Positions 18,476-27,344 of a stretch of DNA of 64,000 bases are shown in pieces. The notes beneath the pieces are model-generated. The model searched no databases, was not told where the DNA came from, and was given only the letters and a program-made list of their open reading frames with translations. A program made the position numbers and the translations under genes. Location of the stretch: NCBI GenBank assembly GCA_019694165.1, contig JAIBCL010000013.1, positions 1 to 64,000 of the forward strand, given 5' to 3'. The stretch comes from Verrucomicrobiaceae bacterium. GTDB taxonomy: Bacteria; Verrucomicrobiota; Verrucomicrobiia; Verrucomicrobiales; Verrucomicrobiaceae. Position 1 is the stretch's first letter. Every line of letters begins with the position of its first letter.

Positions 18476-20389
18476 TCAATTGTTGCGCGGCTGGTTCTTG
18501 TAACGATAGACTTCGCGGGTGCTGGCAAGAAAGAGGCCGGGCAAGGTGGCGACGTGCTCGAACTGCCGCGCGTCGTCGATGATGGCGACGATGTCGGGAA
18601 AATACATCACGGCCCAAGCCTTGTGACCGAAGTTCACGAAGAGCTTCTTGCCCTCCTTGTCCGCGCGCGCCATCAACGCGCGCAGCTCATCACCCTTAGC
18701 GATCTTGATCTGCCCCGGATCATACGCCTCCGAGGTGAAAGCGAAGGCCACGGTGATCACGTCCTTGTCGTAATCCGGGTGCCGCGGATTCGTGATCGTG
18801 CGCGTGAGCGCGACGGACTCGCGGCAGGGCTCGATGGGGTGTTGCGTGAGCAGGCGACGCTCTTGAGAGGTAGCGGTTTGAAGGGCGAGAATTGGCAGAA
18901 AAATCAGCTTTGAACGCAATCGCTCCTTGGATGTGAGTTCACGATTTCCATCAAACGGCTCCACTCGACTGAAAAAGGCGGCAGCAACCATGAGAAACCC
19001 CGGGAAATAGGGAATCAGATACCAGTGGTAAGGCCGAATGTGCGAGTGCGCTTGGTGCAATAGCATCAGCAGCGGAGCTCCGAAGACAATGATCAGCAGC
19101 CAACGGCGGCGGCTCTCGTTCCACAACTCACGCACTCCGGCGAAGAACGCCATGATCACCGCAACGACGATCAATGGCGCACCGATGAAGAGGGCAGACG
19201 AACCGCCCTGCGGATGCGTCCACGCATTGCACAGCGGATTCGCCGCATCCCACGGATACCACGGAATGCCGGAGATAACGTAGCACGCCGCATCCAGAAA
19301 CCACGGACCGTCCATCTTCCCCTCCAGCGTTTTTTGCGAGAGGAACTCGAAGAGCTGCGGCAGGCACGGCGCCTCAAGCGCGACGATGAGCATCAGGGAC
19401 ATCACGTTCGCGACGGCCCAGCGCGTCGCCAGCACGAGGCGGTCTTCCCTGGCTCGATCACGTGCGGTCACGATGATCGCCAGCGCGGCGAGATGGAAGG
19501 TCACGAGGAAATAGACCAGGCCAAAGTAAGTCCAAAAGGCGTGGAACTGCGCGAGGCTGAGCAGCAGCCACCACTTCCACCGCCCCGTCTGCAACGCGCG
19601 CCCGAGCAGCGCGATCATGAGCGGCAGATACATCAGCACGAAGCCGTAGCCACGCGCATCGACGCCGAAGCGCACGAACCATGGATGCAGGATGTAGCCA
19701 AAGGCCAACAGCACCGCGCCATTCCCAAAGCCCCACACGCGGCAGGCCCACACGAGCGTGAGGATCGAGAGCAATCCGGCGACATAAACTGGCAGACGAA
19801 TGAGCGTCTCGCTGAACCACGGATCGGTCGGAGCGCTGCCTTGCTTGAAGAACGTGTCATGCACCGCACGCGCGACGACGGTGTAGCCGATGTGATTGGT
19901 CGGCTTGCGGAAGCTCCAGAATGTCGTCAGCCACGACTGCTTCTCAAATACCAGCTTGCCGTTCGCATCGCGCTCCACTTCATCGGCGATGAGTCGGCGG
20001 CCCGTGTACTCCTCGTCGCCCCAGAGCGAGTGGCTGAGTCGCGGCGCATTTTGCACTGCGGCGATGCCGATGACGCCGACGAGGATGATCTTCTCCCACT
20101 TCACCAACGGCCGCGACGGCGCCTCTTCCTTCCATCGGTCGCTGAGCTTCCGCCTCGCGAGCGGCGTCAGTGCCACGAGCACGGCGGCCAGTCCGATGTT
20201 TGCGACCAATCCCTTCCACAGCCACGGCGCCACATACCACGTCACTGGCACCGACTTGCCCGCCGCGATCCGCTCGGCGATGCGCTTCTCCGCCTTCACC
20301 GGCCGGCCCACACAAAGGAACACGACAATCAACGCCAGCAGCACGGAGGCCGTGATGCAGAAGTAGCGGTTGCGAAGGAGATTTGCCAA
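18476..20389 (-). CDS. Multi-pass membrane protein, GT-C glycosyltransferase-like
   Basis: A 637-residue protein with roughly ten to twelve hydrophobic segments, beginning with CITASVLLALIVVFLCVG. A first-loop acidic pair in SLWGDEEYTG (D125, E126) resembles the catalytic DE/DD motif of GT-C lipid-linked sugar transferases such as family GT39/GT83. The C-terminal ~130 residues form a soluble domain. The best start is a TTG at 20389, as no ATG precedes the first membrane helix; this start is uncertain. The likely role is transfer of a lipid-linked sugar to an exported acceptor. The YHYH gene follows after 6 bp. rimO is divergent on the other side. Confidence 0.6.
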   Translation of the reverse strand: MANLLRNRYFCITASVLLALIVVFLCVGRPVKAEKRIAERIAAGKSVPVTWYVAPWLWKGLVANIGLAAVLVALTPLARRKLSDRWKEEAPSRPLVKWEKIILVGVIGIAAVQNAPRLSHSLWGDEEYTGRRLIADEVERDANGKLVFEKQSWLTTFWSFRKPTNHIGYTVVARAVHDTFFKQGSAPTDPWFSETLIRLPVYVAGLLSILTLVWACRVWGFGNGAVLLAFGYILHPWFVRFGVDARGYGFVLMYLPLMIALLGRALQTGRWKWWLLLSLAQFHAFWTYFGLVYFLVTFHLAALAIIVTARDRAREDRLVLATRWAVANVMSLMLIVALEAPCLPQLFEFLSQKTLEGKMDGPWFLDAACYVISGIPWYPWDAANPLCNAWTHPQGGSSALFIGAPLIVVAVIMAFFAGVRELWNESRRRWLLIIVFGAPLLMLLHQAHSHIRPYHWYLIPYFPGFLMVAAAFFSRVEPFDGNRELTSKERLRSKLIFLPILALQTATSQERRLLTQHPIEPCRESVALTRTITNPRHPDYDKDVITVAFAFTSEAYDPGQIKIAKGDELRALMARADKEGKKLFVNFGHKAWAVMYFPDIVAIIDDARQFEHVATLPGLFLASTREVYRYKNQPRNN

Positions 20390-20528
20390 AGCGGGCGCGG
20401 GTTTGAGAGCAGGCGCACCATCGTGAAGCGGGAACGCAAAAGATCAAACTGCCGGTGATGGCTCCCGTTCACGCGCCGACTCGATGTTCGCTGGCGTGTC
20501 TCCCCGAACTGGCTACCGTGCGCGCCCC

Positions 20529-21899
20529 ATGATCAAAGTCGGCCTCGTTTCACTCGGTTGCGCGAAGAACCTCATCGACTCGGAGATCATGATCGGCCAC
20601 CTGCAGCAGGCTGGCATGGTCATGACGCCCGAGGCGGAACTGGCCGACGTGCTGATCGTGAACACCTGCTCCTTCATCGACATGGCGAAGAAGGAAAGCA
20701 TCGGCGCGATTCACGAGGCGGTCGATGCCCGTGATGAATCGAAAAAGAGCAGGAAGCAGAAGATCATCGTCGCCGGTTGTCTCTCACAGCGATTCGCACA
20801 GGAGCTGCCGAACCTGATGCCGGAGGTGGATGCGTTCATCGGTCTCGACCAAGTCACGCAGGTGGCGCCGATCATCGAGAAGCTCTTGGGCAGGACGGAC
20901 CAACCACAGCAGGAGAACCTCGTGACCGAGAAGCCGCGCTACGTCCCGGACTACGACACGCCACGTTTCCGGCTCACGCCGCGGCACTTTGCGTATGTAA
21001 AGATCGCCGAGGGCTGCAATCATCCGTGCTCGTTTTGCATCATCCCGAAGATTCGCGGACAGCATCGGAGCCGCACACAGGAGTCGGTGGTCAAGGAGGT
21101 GAAGCAACTGGTCAAGAGCGGGGTCAAGGAGATCAATCTGATCTCGCAGGACACGACTTATTTCGGAATGGACCGATGGGAGGGGCAACGACCGAATCCG
21201 CGCAGCGGTGTGGACAGCGGGCGCGGCGAGTCCTTGTCATCGCTGATTCGCGAGCTGAACGGGATCAAGGGTGACTTCTGGATACGCCTGCTCTACACGC
21301 ATCCGGCACACTGGAGTGACGAACTCATCCAGACCATCGCCGAATGCGAAAAGGTGGCGCGCTACATCGACATGCCGCTCCAGCACATCAGCGACCACAT
21401 GCTGACGCTGATGAAGAGGGAGACAAACGGCGCCTACATCCGGGATCTCGTGAAACGCATCCGCGCCGGCGTCCCGGACATAGCGATCCGTACTACGTTC
21501 ATCGTCGGTTTTCCTGGCGAAACGCAGGCAGACTTCAACGAACTCATCCGCTTCATCGAGGACACGCGCTTCGAGCGGGCCGGCGTGTTCAATTACTCAC
21601 AGGAAGAAGGCACCCGCGCGGCGAAGATGGACGGACAAATCCATCACATGACCCGCAAGAGCCGCTGGAACGAGGCGATGCGCGCCATCCAGCGCGGTGT
21701 CGAGAGCTTCAATCGCAGCATGGCGGGCCGCACGGTCCGCGTGCTGGTCGAAGAACCTGGCGTGGCACGAGGCCAGATGGATGCGCCCGACATCGACACG
21801 ACGGTGTTCGTGAGCAAGAGGCTGCCGGTCGGGCAATTTGCAGACGTCAAGATCAAGGACTGGCGGGGGTATGACTTGGTGGCGGAGGGCGAAGGATGA
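20529..21899 (+). CDS. rimO: Ribosomal protein S12 methylthiotransferase RimO
   Basis: A radical-SAM enzyme that adds a methylthio group to the conserved aspartate of ribosomal protein S12. The protein has 456 residues from ATG 20529. It has the N-terminal MTTase domain (VGLVSLGCAKNLIDSE with a first cluster cysteine, then NTCSFI and AGCLSQR), the radical-SAM cluster motif CNHPCSFC near 163-170, and a C-terminal TRAM-like domain. The SLGCAKN start distinguishes RimO from MiaB. Its target gene rpsL is also in this window and keeps the target Asp89. An insertion rich in Gly/Arg near residue 220 (GQRPNPRSGVDSGRG) is unusual. Confidence 0.95.
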   Translation: MIKVGLVSLGCAKNLIDSEIMIGHLQQAGMVMTPEAELADVLIVNTCSFIDMAKKESIGAIHEAVDARDESKKSRKQKIIVAGCLSQRFAQELPNLMPEVDAFIGLDQVTQVAPIIEKLLGRTDQPQQENLVTEKPRYVPDYDTPRFRLTPRHFAYVKIAEGCNHPCSFCIIPKIRGQHRSRTQESVVKEVKQLVKSGVKEINLISQDTTYFGMDRWEGQRPNPRSGVDSGRGESLSSLIRELNGIKGDFWIRLLYTHPAHWSDELIQTIAECEKVARYIDMPLQHISDHMLTLMKRETNGAYIRDLVKRIRAGVPDIAIRTTFIVGFPGETQADFNELIRFIEDTRFERAGVFNYSQEEGTRAAKMDGQIHHMTRKSRWNEAMRAIQRGVESFNRSMAGRTVRVLVEEPGVARGQMDAPDIDTTVFVSKRLPVGQFADVKIKDWRGYDLVAEGEG

Positions 21900-22021
21900 A
21901 TGACCCATGCGGAAGGGTGGACGGGTGATCGACCGCTGATTGCTTCCGGCTATTGAGCCGGGCGGGACGATTCTCCCGGTTGCTCTCAAAACTCGTCTTT
22001 TCACTCGTCGTTCGTTCGGAG

Positions 22022-22399
22022 TCATCCGTGCTTGAACCGGATGTCCTTCACCGCCCGCCGGCCGAGCTTCTCGTTCAGGCGTTTCAAAATCTTCGCCTTC
22101 TCCATCATCAGCGCGTGATGGACCGTCGGCTGAATCATGCGGACGGAGAGCACATTGCGGCTGATGCTGTCAGGCGCGGTCTGGGCGGCCAAGAAGCCGC
22201 CGACCACCGAGCGCCACGCGGCGGCGATCTCCTCCATCTGGAGCCGCTCACCGATGCCGCACTGCTCCACGATCTTGGCGGCGAGATCGGCCACATTTGC
22301 CAGCGGATTGTCCATCAGAGGGCCGTCCGGCACGCCTCGCCACTCCGCGATCAGGGCGTGACGCCTGCGCTGGGCGGCTGTGGGTTTCCGTGACGACAT
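22022..22399 (-). CDS. DciA-like DUF721 protein
   Basis: A 125-residue protein with the DUF721 pattern: a basic N-terminus (SSRKPTAAQRRRHAL), a central EEIAAAWRSVVGGFLAAQT and a C-terminal VKDIRF. DUF721 includes DciA, the helicase loader found in bacteria that lack DnaC/DnaI, so a role in loading DnaB is likely but not proved here. ATG 22399 is chosen because the open frame upstream reads as low-quality sequence. It lies 158 bp downstream of the hisA gene on the same strand, with a hairpin between them. Confidence 0.65.
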   Translation of the reverse strand: MSSRKPTAAQRRRHALIAEWRGVPDGPLMDNPLANVADLAAKIVEQCGIGERLQMEEIAAAWRSVVGGFLAAQTAPDSISRNVLSVRMIQPTVHHALMMEKAKILKRLNEKLGRRAVKDIRFKHG

Positions 22400-22550
22400 G
22401 GGGCGACGATAGCGCAGCTTTGCCGATTGTCGTGACGATGCACCGGGAGGATGATCGTCGAATGCGACGGACTGCTCACCCGTTCGCGCGCGCACGAATT
22501 GATGCTCCGTGTCCGTCGGGACGGAAGAATTTCACCGTCAGGCCAATCCT

Positions 22551-22571
22551 CGCCGGATCACACATCCGGCG
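22551..22571 (-). terminator. Hairpin at the 3' end of hisA (possible terminator)
   Basis: A perfect 8-bp inverted repeat, CGCCGGAT / ATCCGGCG with a 5-nt loop, overlaps the hisA stop codon. No T-run follows on the minus strand, so it may act with Rho or as a 3'-end stabiliser rather than as an intrinsic terminator. Confidence 0.35.
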
Positions 22572-23367
22572 CTAATGAAGTCTCGTGGCCGTCACTGCGG
22601 CAGACGCGTCGGTTGAATTCGACGCATTCACGATATGTCACGCCGGCTCCGCCAAAAATATCGAGAGCACTGCCGATGGTGACGTCGACGCGGCCGGCAC
22701 TCAGTTCTTCGACGCGGCGCAAATCTTCGAGCGAGCGGGCGCCACCTGCATAGGTGACGGGAAGCTTGCCCCAAGCGCCGAGGTGGGTGACGAGGGCTGG
22801 GTCGATGCCCTGGCACTTTCCTTCGACATCGACGGCGTGGATGAGGAATTCGGCGCAATGCGAGGCGAGATGATCGAGCGTGGCATGATCGACCGCGAGG
22901 TCTGTCAGCGTCTGCCAGCGGTTCATGGCGACGGTCCAGCCCCCGGAAGTGGCCTTGCAGCTCAGGTCAATGACGAGCCGCTCTGTGCCAACGGCGGCGA
23001 CAAGAGCCTCCAGATTTCCGGCTTGAAAACGTCCCTGCTTGTCAAAGAGCCAGCTGGTGACGATGACATGGCTGGCACCGGCCTCGAGCCACGCGGCGGC
23101 TTTGTCAGCGGTAATGCCACCCCCGATCTGCAGGCCTCCAGGGAAAGCGGCCAGGGCCGCGCGCGCGGCGGCTTCATTGCCAGCGTTGAGCATGATGACG
23201 TGGCCGCCGCGCAGGTCATCGGCACGGTACAGGGCGGCAAAGGAAGCGGCATCGCGGTCGCTGACGAAATTGGTCTTGAGTGCCGCGCCAGAGTCGGACA
23301 GGGAGGAACCGACGATCTGCTTCACCCGGCCCTCGTGCAGGTCGATGCAAGGGCGGAAACGCGTCAT
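22558..23367 (-). CDS. hisA: Eukaryote-type HisA (ProFAR isomerase)
   Basis: Phosphoribosylformimino-5-aminoimidazole carboxamide ribotide isomerase, the fourth step of histidine synthesis. The 269-residue barrel opens RFRPCIDLHEGRVKQIVG, contains the phosphate-binding GGLQIGGGIT and VTYAGGARSLEDL, and ends with GSALDIFGG. The long spacing and the segment LVIDLSCK...WTVAMNRWQ match the yeast HIS6/plant-type branch rather than the usual bacterial HisA. The catalytic Asp of PCIDL is present; LIHAVDVEG occupies the second catalytic region. Its ATG overlaps the map stop by 4 nt (ATGA), so it is expressed with the ribosomal/secY operon. No other his gene is nearby. Confidence 0.85.
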   Translation of the reverse strand: MTRFRPCIDLHEGRVKQIVGSSLSDSGAALKTNFVSDRDAASFAALYRADDLRGGHVIMLNAGNEAAARAALAAFPGGLQIGGGITADKAAAWLEAGASHVIVTSWLFDKQGRFQAGNLEALVAAVGTERLVIDLSCKATSGGWTVAMNRWQTLTDLAVDHATLDHLASHCAEFLIHAVDVEGKCQGIDPALVTHLGAWGKLPVTYAGGARSLEDLRRVEELSAGRVDVTIGSALDIFGGAGVTYRECVEFNRRVCRSDGHETSLAPDV

Positions 23368-24191
23368 GACAGAGCAGAAACGGGCAGCGGAGTGAGATCA
23401 GCCAGGCCCGCCGGGAACATGCGGCCGCGCGCGGTGAGAATCTCGGGCTCGCCGGTGGTGATGAGCACGACGTGCTCATAGTGGGCGGAAGGCTTGCGGT
23501 CCTGGGTGATGACGGTCCACTTGTCCGCGAGGATGCGCGTCTTGTCGGTGCCCATGTTCACCATCGGCTCGATGGCGAGCGTCATGCCGGCCTTGAGCCG
23601 GGGCCGCTCGCCTTTTTTCCCGTAGTTCGGCACCTGTGGCTCTTCGTGCAGCTTGCGCCCCACGCCGTGGCCGACGAACTCGCGCACGACGGTGTAGCCG
23701 TGCTTGCTCACATGCTCTTCGACGGAGGCGCACAGGTCACCCAGCATGTGCCCGTCCCGCGCATGTTGAATGGCGACGTGAAGGGACTCCTCGGTGGCGG
23801 CCAGGAGCTTGAGCGTGGCCTCGGCCACCTTGCCGACGGGAACCGTGAGCGCATTGTCACCGACCCAGCCGTCATGGAAAATGCCGACGTCGATCTTCAC
23901 CACGTCACCCTCCTGAATGACGCGGCTGCCACCGATGCCGTGAACGACCTCTTCATTGACGGAGATGCAGATGTTTCCGGGGAAGCCGCGGTAGCCGAGA
24001 AAGGCGCTCTTGCAGCCGCGCGCTTTCATCTCCGCAGCGGCAAACCGGTCGATCTGCGCTGTGGTGGCACCGGCATGGACTTCGACGGCGGTCTTCAGCA
24101 GGATGTCGCGCGCCACCTCGCAGGAACGGCGGATGCAGTCCTGCTGTGAGCCGTGTCGGACGGGGATGCGGCCAGCGTCGAAGAAACCCAT
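23364..24191 (-). CDS. map: Methionine aminopeptidase, type I
   Basis: Removes the initiator methionine from nascent proteins in the cytoplasm. The 275-residue product is close to the usual ~260. The five metal ligands are all visible in order: Asp in VVKIDVGIFHDG, Asp in WVGDNAL, His in EFVGHGVGR, Glu in LAIEPMVNMG, and Glu in AHYEHVVLI. The catalytic His lies in NEEVVHGIG. The map-after-secY order is the classic one at the end of the spc operon. It starts 49 bp after secY and is translationally coupled to hisA. Confidence 0.95.
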   Translation of the reverse strand: MGFFDAGRIPVRHGSQQDCIRRSCEVARDILLKTAVEVHAGATTAQIDRFAAAEMKARGCKSAFLGYRGFPGNICISVNEEVVHGIGGSRVIQEGDVVKIDVGIFHDGWVGDNALTVPVGKVAEATLKLLAATEESLHVAIQHARDGHMLGDLCASVEEHVSKHGYTVVREFVGHGVGRKLHEEPQVPNYGKKGERPRLKAGMTLAIEPMVNMGTDKTRILADKWTVITQDRKPSAHYEHVVLITTGEPEILTARGRMFPAGLADLTPLPVSALS

Positions 24192-24240
24192 GATTCAGGG
24201 AAGATGGCGGCACGCCGGACAGGCACGTCGCGCGGACGCA

Positions 24241-25749
24241 TCAGTGATGCGGGGCCTTCATGAGCAGGTAGCTCACACCGATGAGGGTGACGATGGCGAT
24301 GCCCACCCACATCCAGGCGATGGTGGCGGGGTTTGCCACTTTGCCAGTCTGCTGGAGGCGGTCGAAACGTCCGCGGATGCGGCCTTTGCGCAGGAAGCCG
24401 TCGTAATGGCTCTGCAGCAGGTGTGTCTCGATCTGCTTCATCACGTCAAGCACGACACCCACGAGAATGAGCAGGCTGGTGCCGCCGAAGAATTGTGCCG
24501 TGCGCGGAGCGATGTTCAGCACACGGCTGAGGATGCCGGGCATCACGTAGAGGAGGGTGAGGAAGATGGCACCGGCGAAGGTGAGGCGGCTCATCGTGAA
24601 GTCGAGGAAGTCGGCCGTCGGCTTGCCTGGCCGGATGCCAGGAATGTAGCCGCCGCCTTTTTTCAGATCCTCGGAAATCTGGGTGGGCTGGAACATGGTG
24701 GCCACCCAGAAGTAGCTGAAGAAGAAGATGAGCGCGCCGGACAGGGTGTAGTAGATGGGCCCTGTGTTGATGGCCTGGGTGAAATCGTTCACCCATTTCG
24801 TTTCGGGCATCAACGAACTGAGAATCTGCGTCGGGAAAAGCAGAATGGCCTGCGCGAAGATGATGGGCATGACACCGGAGTAATTGATCTTCAGCGGCAG
24901 GTACTGAGTCTGGCCGCCATATACCTTTCTGCCCACGACGCGCTTGGCATATTGAATCACGATTCGCCTCTGTGCCTGCGTCAGGGCGATGACACCCGCA
25001 ATGACGAGGATGAGCAAGCCCACGAGCAACACCAGGAGGACGGCATCCTTCGCCTGTGCATTCTGGCCGCCGACGAAAGTCTGCCACACCTGGACGAGCG
25101 CACCGGGCAGCGCCGATACGATGTTTACGCAAATGAGCAGGGACACGCCGTTGCCAATGCCACGCTCGGTGATCATCTCACCAAGCCACATCATGAGCAT
25201 GGTGCCGGCGGTAATGGTGGCCACCGTGGTGACGATGAAACCGAAGCCGTAGTCAGGCACGAGCGGCTGACCCATTTGCTTGATGGTGTCCGCCAACCCC
25301 GAGAGGAAAATGTTCTGGCCCGGATTCTTCAGGGAGCGGGCGAGCAGGTAGCCCTGAAAGATGCAGAGCGCGATGGTGGCGACGCGTGTGTACTGATTGA
25401 TCTTCTGCCGTCCGCCGTCCTCCCGCGCCATCTTGCTGAGCTTCGGCACCACGGCTGTGAGGAGCTGCAGCATGATGGAGGCGCTGATGTAAGGCATGAT
25501 GCCCAGCGCGAAGATGGCGCAGTTCTCCAGACCGCCGCCGCTGAAGACGTTCAAGAGCGCCGCCACGGCGGCCGCTCCGCCTTCGCTGGCCTGGGAACGG
25601 TTGTAAATCCATTGGCGAAGCACCTCTGGGTTCACCCCCGGAAGCGTGATGGCGGTGCCCACGCGGACGATCACAATCAACGCCAGGGTGTAAAAAATGC
25701 GCGCCCGCAAGTCGGGAACTTTGAGGCTGTTAACGAAGGCTGAAATCAT
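24241..25749 (-). CDS. secY: Protein translocase subunit SecY
   Basis: The channel subunit of the Sec translocon in the inner membrane, 502 residues, with about ten hydrophobic helices. ATG 25749 gives the expected start MISAFVNSLKVPDLRARIFYTL; a longer open frame upstream is translated noise. Visible SecY landmarks are RVGTAITLPGVNPEVL in TM1 and the plug area, LMMWLGEMITERGIGNG, AQRRIVIQYAKRVVG in the cytoplasmic loop, and PLKINYSGVMPIIFA. The extra Ser/Gly-rich stretch after TM1 (SQASEGGAAAVAALLNVFSG) is in the plug region. It follows rplO by 85 bp with no adk gene between secY and map. Confidence 0.96.
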   Translation of the reverse strand: MISAFVNSLKVPDLRARIFYTLALIVIVRVGTAITLPGVNPEVLRQWIYNRSQASEGGAAAVAALLNVFSGGGLENCAIFALGIMPYISASIMLQLLTAVVPKLSKMAREDGGRQKINQYTRVATIALCIFQGYLLARSLKNPGQNIFLSGLADTIKQMGQPLVPDYGFGFIVTTVATITAGTMLMMWLGEMITERGIGNGVSLLICVNIVSALPGALVQVWQTFVGGQNAQAKDAVLLVLLVGLLILVIAGVIALTQAQRRIVIQYAKRVVGRKVYGGQTQYLPLKINYSGVMPIIFAQAILLFPTQILSSLMPETKWVNDFTQAINTGPIYYTLSGALIFFFSYFWVATMFQPTQISEDLKKGGGYIPGIRPGKPTADFLDFTMSRLTFAGAIFLTLLYVMPGILSRVLNIAPRTAQFFGGTSLLILVGVVLDVMKQIETHLLQSHYDGFLRKGRIRGRFDRLQQTGKVANPATIAWMWVGIAIVTLIGVSYLLMKAPHH

Positions 25750-25834
25750 AAATCCGTGACTGTGGTGAGTGTGCCGCTGACGGGATACATGCAGCCCGGC
25801 GGCCGCCGCCGCGCGCGCGGGCTCGGCGCCATAA

Positions 25835-26278
25835 TTACGCAGCGATGGAGCCGCCCGCTTTTTCGATCTTTGCCCGCGCCGGCACGCTGATGAGCAAACC
25901 TTGGAAGGCCAGCTTGCGCGTGATGTCCCCGTCGCCAAGCACCTTCACCTTGTCGCAGGTGCGGTTCACGAGACCCGCCTCGCACAATGCCTGATGCGTG
26001 ACGGTCGCGCCGTCCTGGAACACGGCGTCAAGCTGGCCGACGTTCACAATCTCGATCTTGTCGCGGAACATGGAATTGTTAAAGCCCTTCTTCGGCAGTC
26101 GGCGATGCAGCGGCATCTGACCTCCCTCGAAGCCGGGACGGATGGAGTGACCTGAGCGGGCGTGCTGGCCCTTGTTCCCGCGGCAGGAGGTCTTGCCGTG
26201 GCCGGAGCTTTCTCCGCAGCCGACGCGCTTGCGGCGCTTGACGGATCCGGGGCGAGGTTTGAGGTCGTGGAGTCTCAT
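25835..26278 (-). CDS. rplO: 50S ribosomal protein L15
   Basis: A large-subunit protein of 147 residues from ATG 26278, starting MRLHDLKPRPGSVKRRKRVG and containing GHGKTSCRGNKGQHARSG and GFEGGQMPLHRRLPKKGF, all classic L15 segments. An in-frame GTG at 26317 would add 13 residues that are not part of the family. Neither start has a strong ribosome binding site. The 143 bp between rpsE and this gene contain no rpmD (L30), which normally sits there. Confidence 0.95.
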   Translation of the reverse strand: MRLHDLKPRPGSVKRRKRVGCGESSGHGKTSCRGNKGQHARSGHSIRPGFEGGQMPLHRRLPKKGFNNSMFRDKIEIVNVGQLDAVFQDGATVTHQALCEAGLVNRTCDKVKVLGDGDITRKLAFQGLLISVPARAKIEKAGGSIAA

Positions 26279-26421
26279 GGGGGTGGGGCTTGAAGTTGGT
26301 TTGTTGGCTTGGGACACTGACGATTGTCGGAATGCCTGATCAAGGGTGAAAGACGCACCTCGTTGTTCCGCATGTGGTTCAGGGATTCAATTCGTCATTC
26401 GTCACTCTGAAACTGTCATTC

Positions 26422-26952
26422 CTACAGCGCCTTGCGCTCCTTGATTTCCTTGCCGCGGGCACGGAGAATCTCATCGCGGGGACGCAGGGCGGAGAGCGCC
26501 TGCATGGTGGCTTTCACGACGTTGGCGTGGTTGCTGGAACCGAATGACTTGCCGATCACGTCACGCACCCCGACGGCTTCGAGCACGGCGCGCGCACCGC
26601 CGCCGGCGATGATGCCAGTGCCGGGCGATGCGGGCTTGAGCATGATGCGGCCTCCGCCGTGCTCGCCGAGGACTTCATGCGGGATGGTGTTGTTGTTGAG
26701 GACCACCTTGACCATCGCCTTGCGCGAGGCCTCGGTGGCCTTCTTGATGGCGTCGGCCACTTCGTTGGCCTTGCCAAACCCGAGTCCGACGCGGCCCTGA
26801 CGGTCGCCCGCGACGACGAGCGCGCTGAAGCTGAAACGGCGTCCGCCTTTGACGACCTTGGCGCAACGGTTGATGTGCACGACCTTCTCGGCCGTGTCGC
26901 CGCCGCGGCTGTCGTTCTCTGCGCCTTCGCCCGGAATGTTGTTTTCTGCCAT
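26422..26952 (-). CDS. rpsE: 30S ribosomal protein S5
   Basis: A small-subunit protein involved in decoding accuracy, 176 residues. It shows the S5 double-stranded-RNA-binding opening VVHINRCAKVVKGGRRFSFSALVVAGD and the C-terminal domain GVGFGKA-like GLGFGKANEVADAI, HGGGRIMLKPASPGTGIIAGG and GSSNHANVVKATM. An acidic 20-residue N-terminal extension (IPGEGAENDSRGGD) is present. It follows rplR by 17 bp. Confidence 0.96.
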   Translation of the reverse strand: MAENNIPGEGAENDSRGGDTAEKVVHINRCAKVVKGGRRFSFSALVVAGDRQGRVGLGFGKANEVADAIKKATEASRKAMVKVVLNNNTIPHEVLGEHGGGRIMLKPASPGTGIIAGGGARAVLEAVGVRDVIGKSFGSSNHANVVKATMQALSALRPRDEILRARGKEIKERKAL

Positions 26953-26969
26953 AGTGTGTATGCCTCGGA

Positions 26970-27326
26970 TTAGAACTTCAGACCCTTTTCACGCGCCGCA
27001 TCGGCCAGCGCCTTGACCTTGCCGTGATACTTCACACCGCCGCGGTCGAAGACCACGCTCGTGACGCCGCCCTGCTGCGCGCGCTCGGCAATGAGTTCGC
27101 CCACCTTGGTGGCTGTGGCCACGTTCGCCTTGCCGCCTGCGAGCGCCTTCTCCTTCGTGGAAACGGCGCAGAGCGTGCGGTGCGTGTCGTCGTTGATGAC
27201 CTGGGCGTAAACGTTCTTGTTGGAAAAGAACACTGCGAGACGCGGACGCTCCGCGGTGCCGCGCACTTTTCTGCGGATGCGCGTATGGATGCGCTCGCGG
27301 ATTTCCTTGCGATTGATGACTGCCAT
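26970..27326 (-). CDS. rplR: 50S ribosomal protein L18
   Basis: A 5S-rRNA-binding protein of 118 residues. It shows [35 protein letters not shown] near the start and [28 protein letters not shown] at the end, both diagnostic of L18. It lies 18 bp after rplF. Length is normal. Confidence 0.96.
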   Translation of the reverse strand: MAVINRKEIRERIHTRIRRKVRGTAERPRLAVFFSNKNVYAQVINDDTHRTLCAVSTKEKALAGGKANVATATKVGELIAERAQQGGVTSVVFDRGGVKYHGKVKALADAAREKGLKF

Positions 27327-27344
27327 GATGCGGTTCCTCCTCGT

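Noticed and set aside
25750-25938. N-terminal extension of SecY
   Set aside because: It overlaps rplO in another frame and has no SecY similarity; the canonical start MISAFVNSLK is at 25749.
26279-26317. GTG start of rplO
   Set aside because: It would add 13 residues outside the family start; neither start has a strong ribosome binding site, so the canonical ATG is kept.
26380-26420. ATTCGTCATTCGTCAC repeat near rpsE
   Set aside because: A short degenerate direct repeat of about 7 bp; no further copies or function seen.
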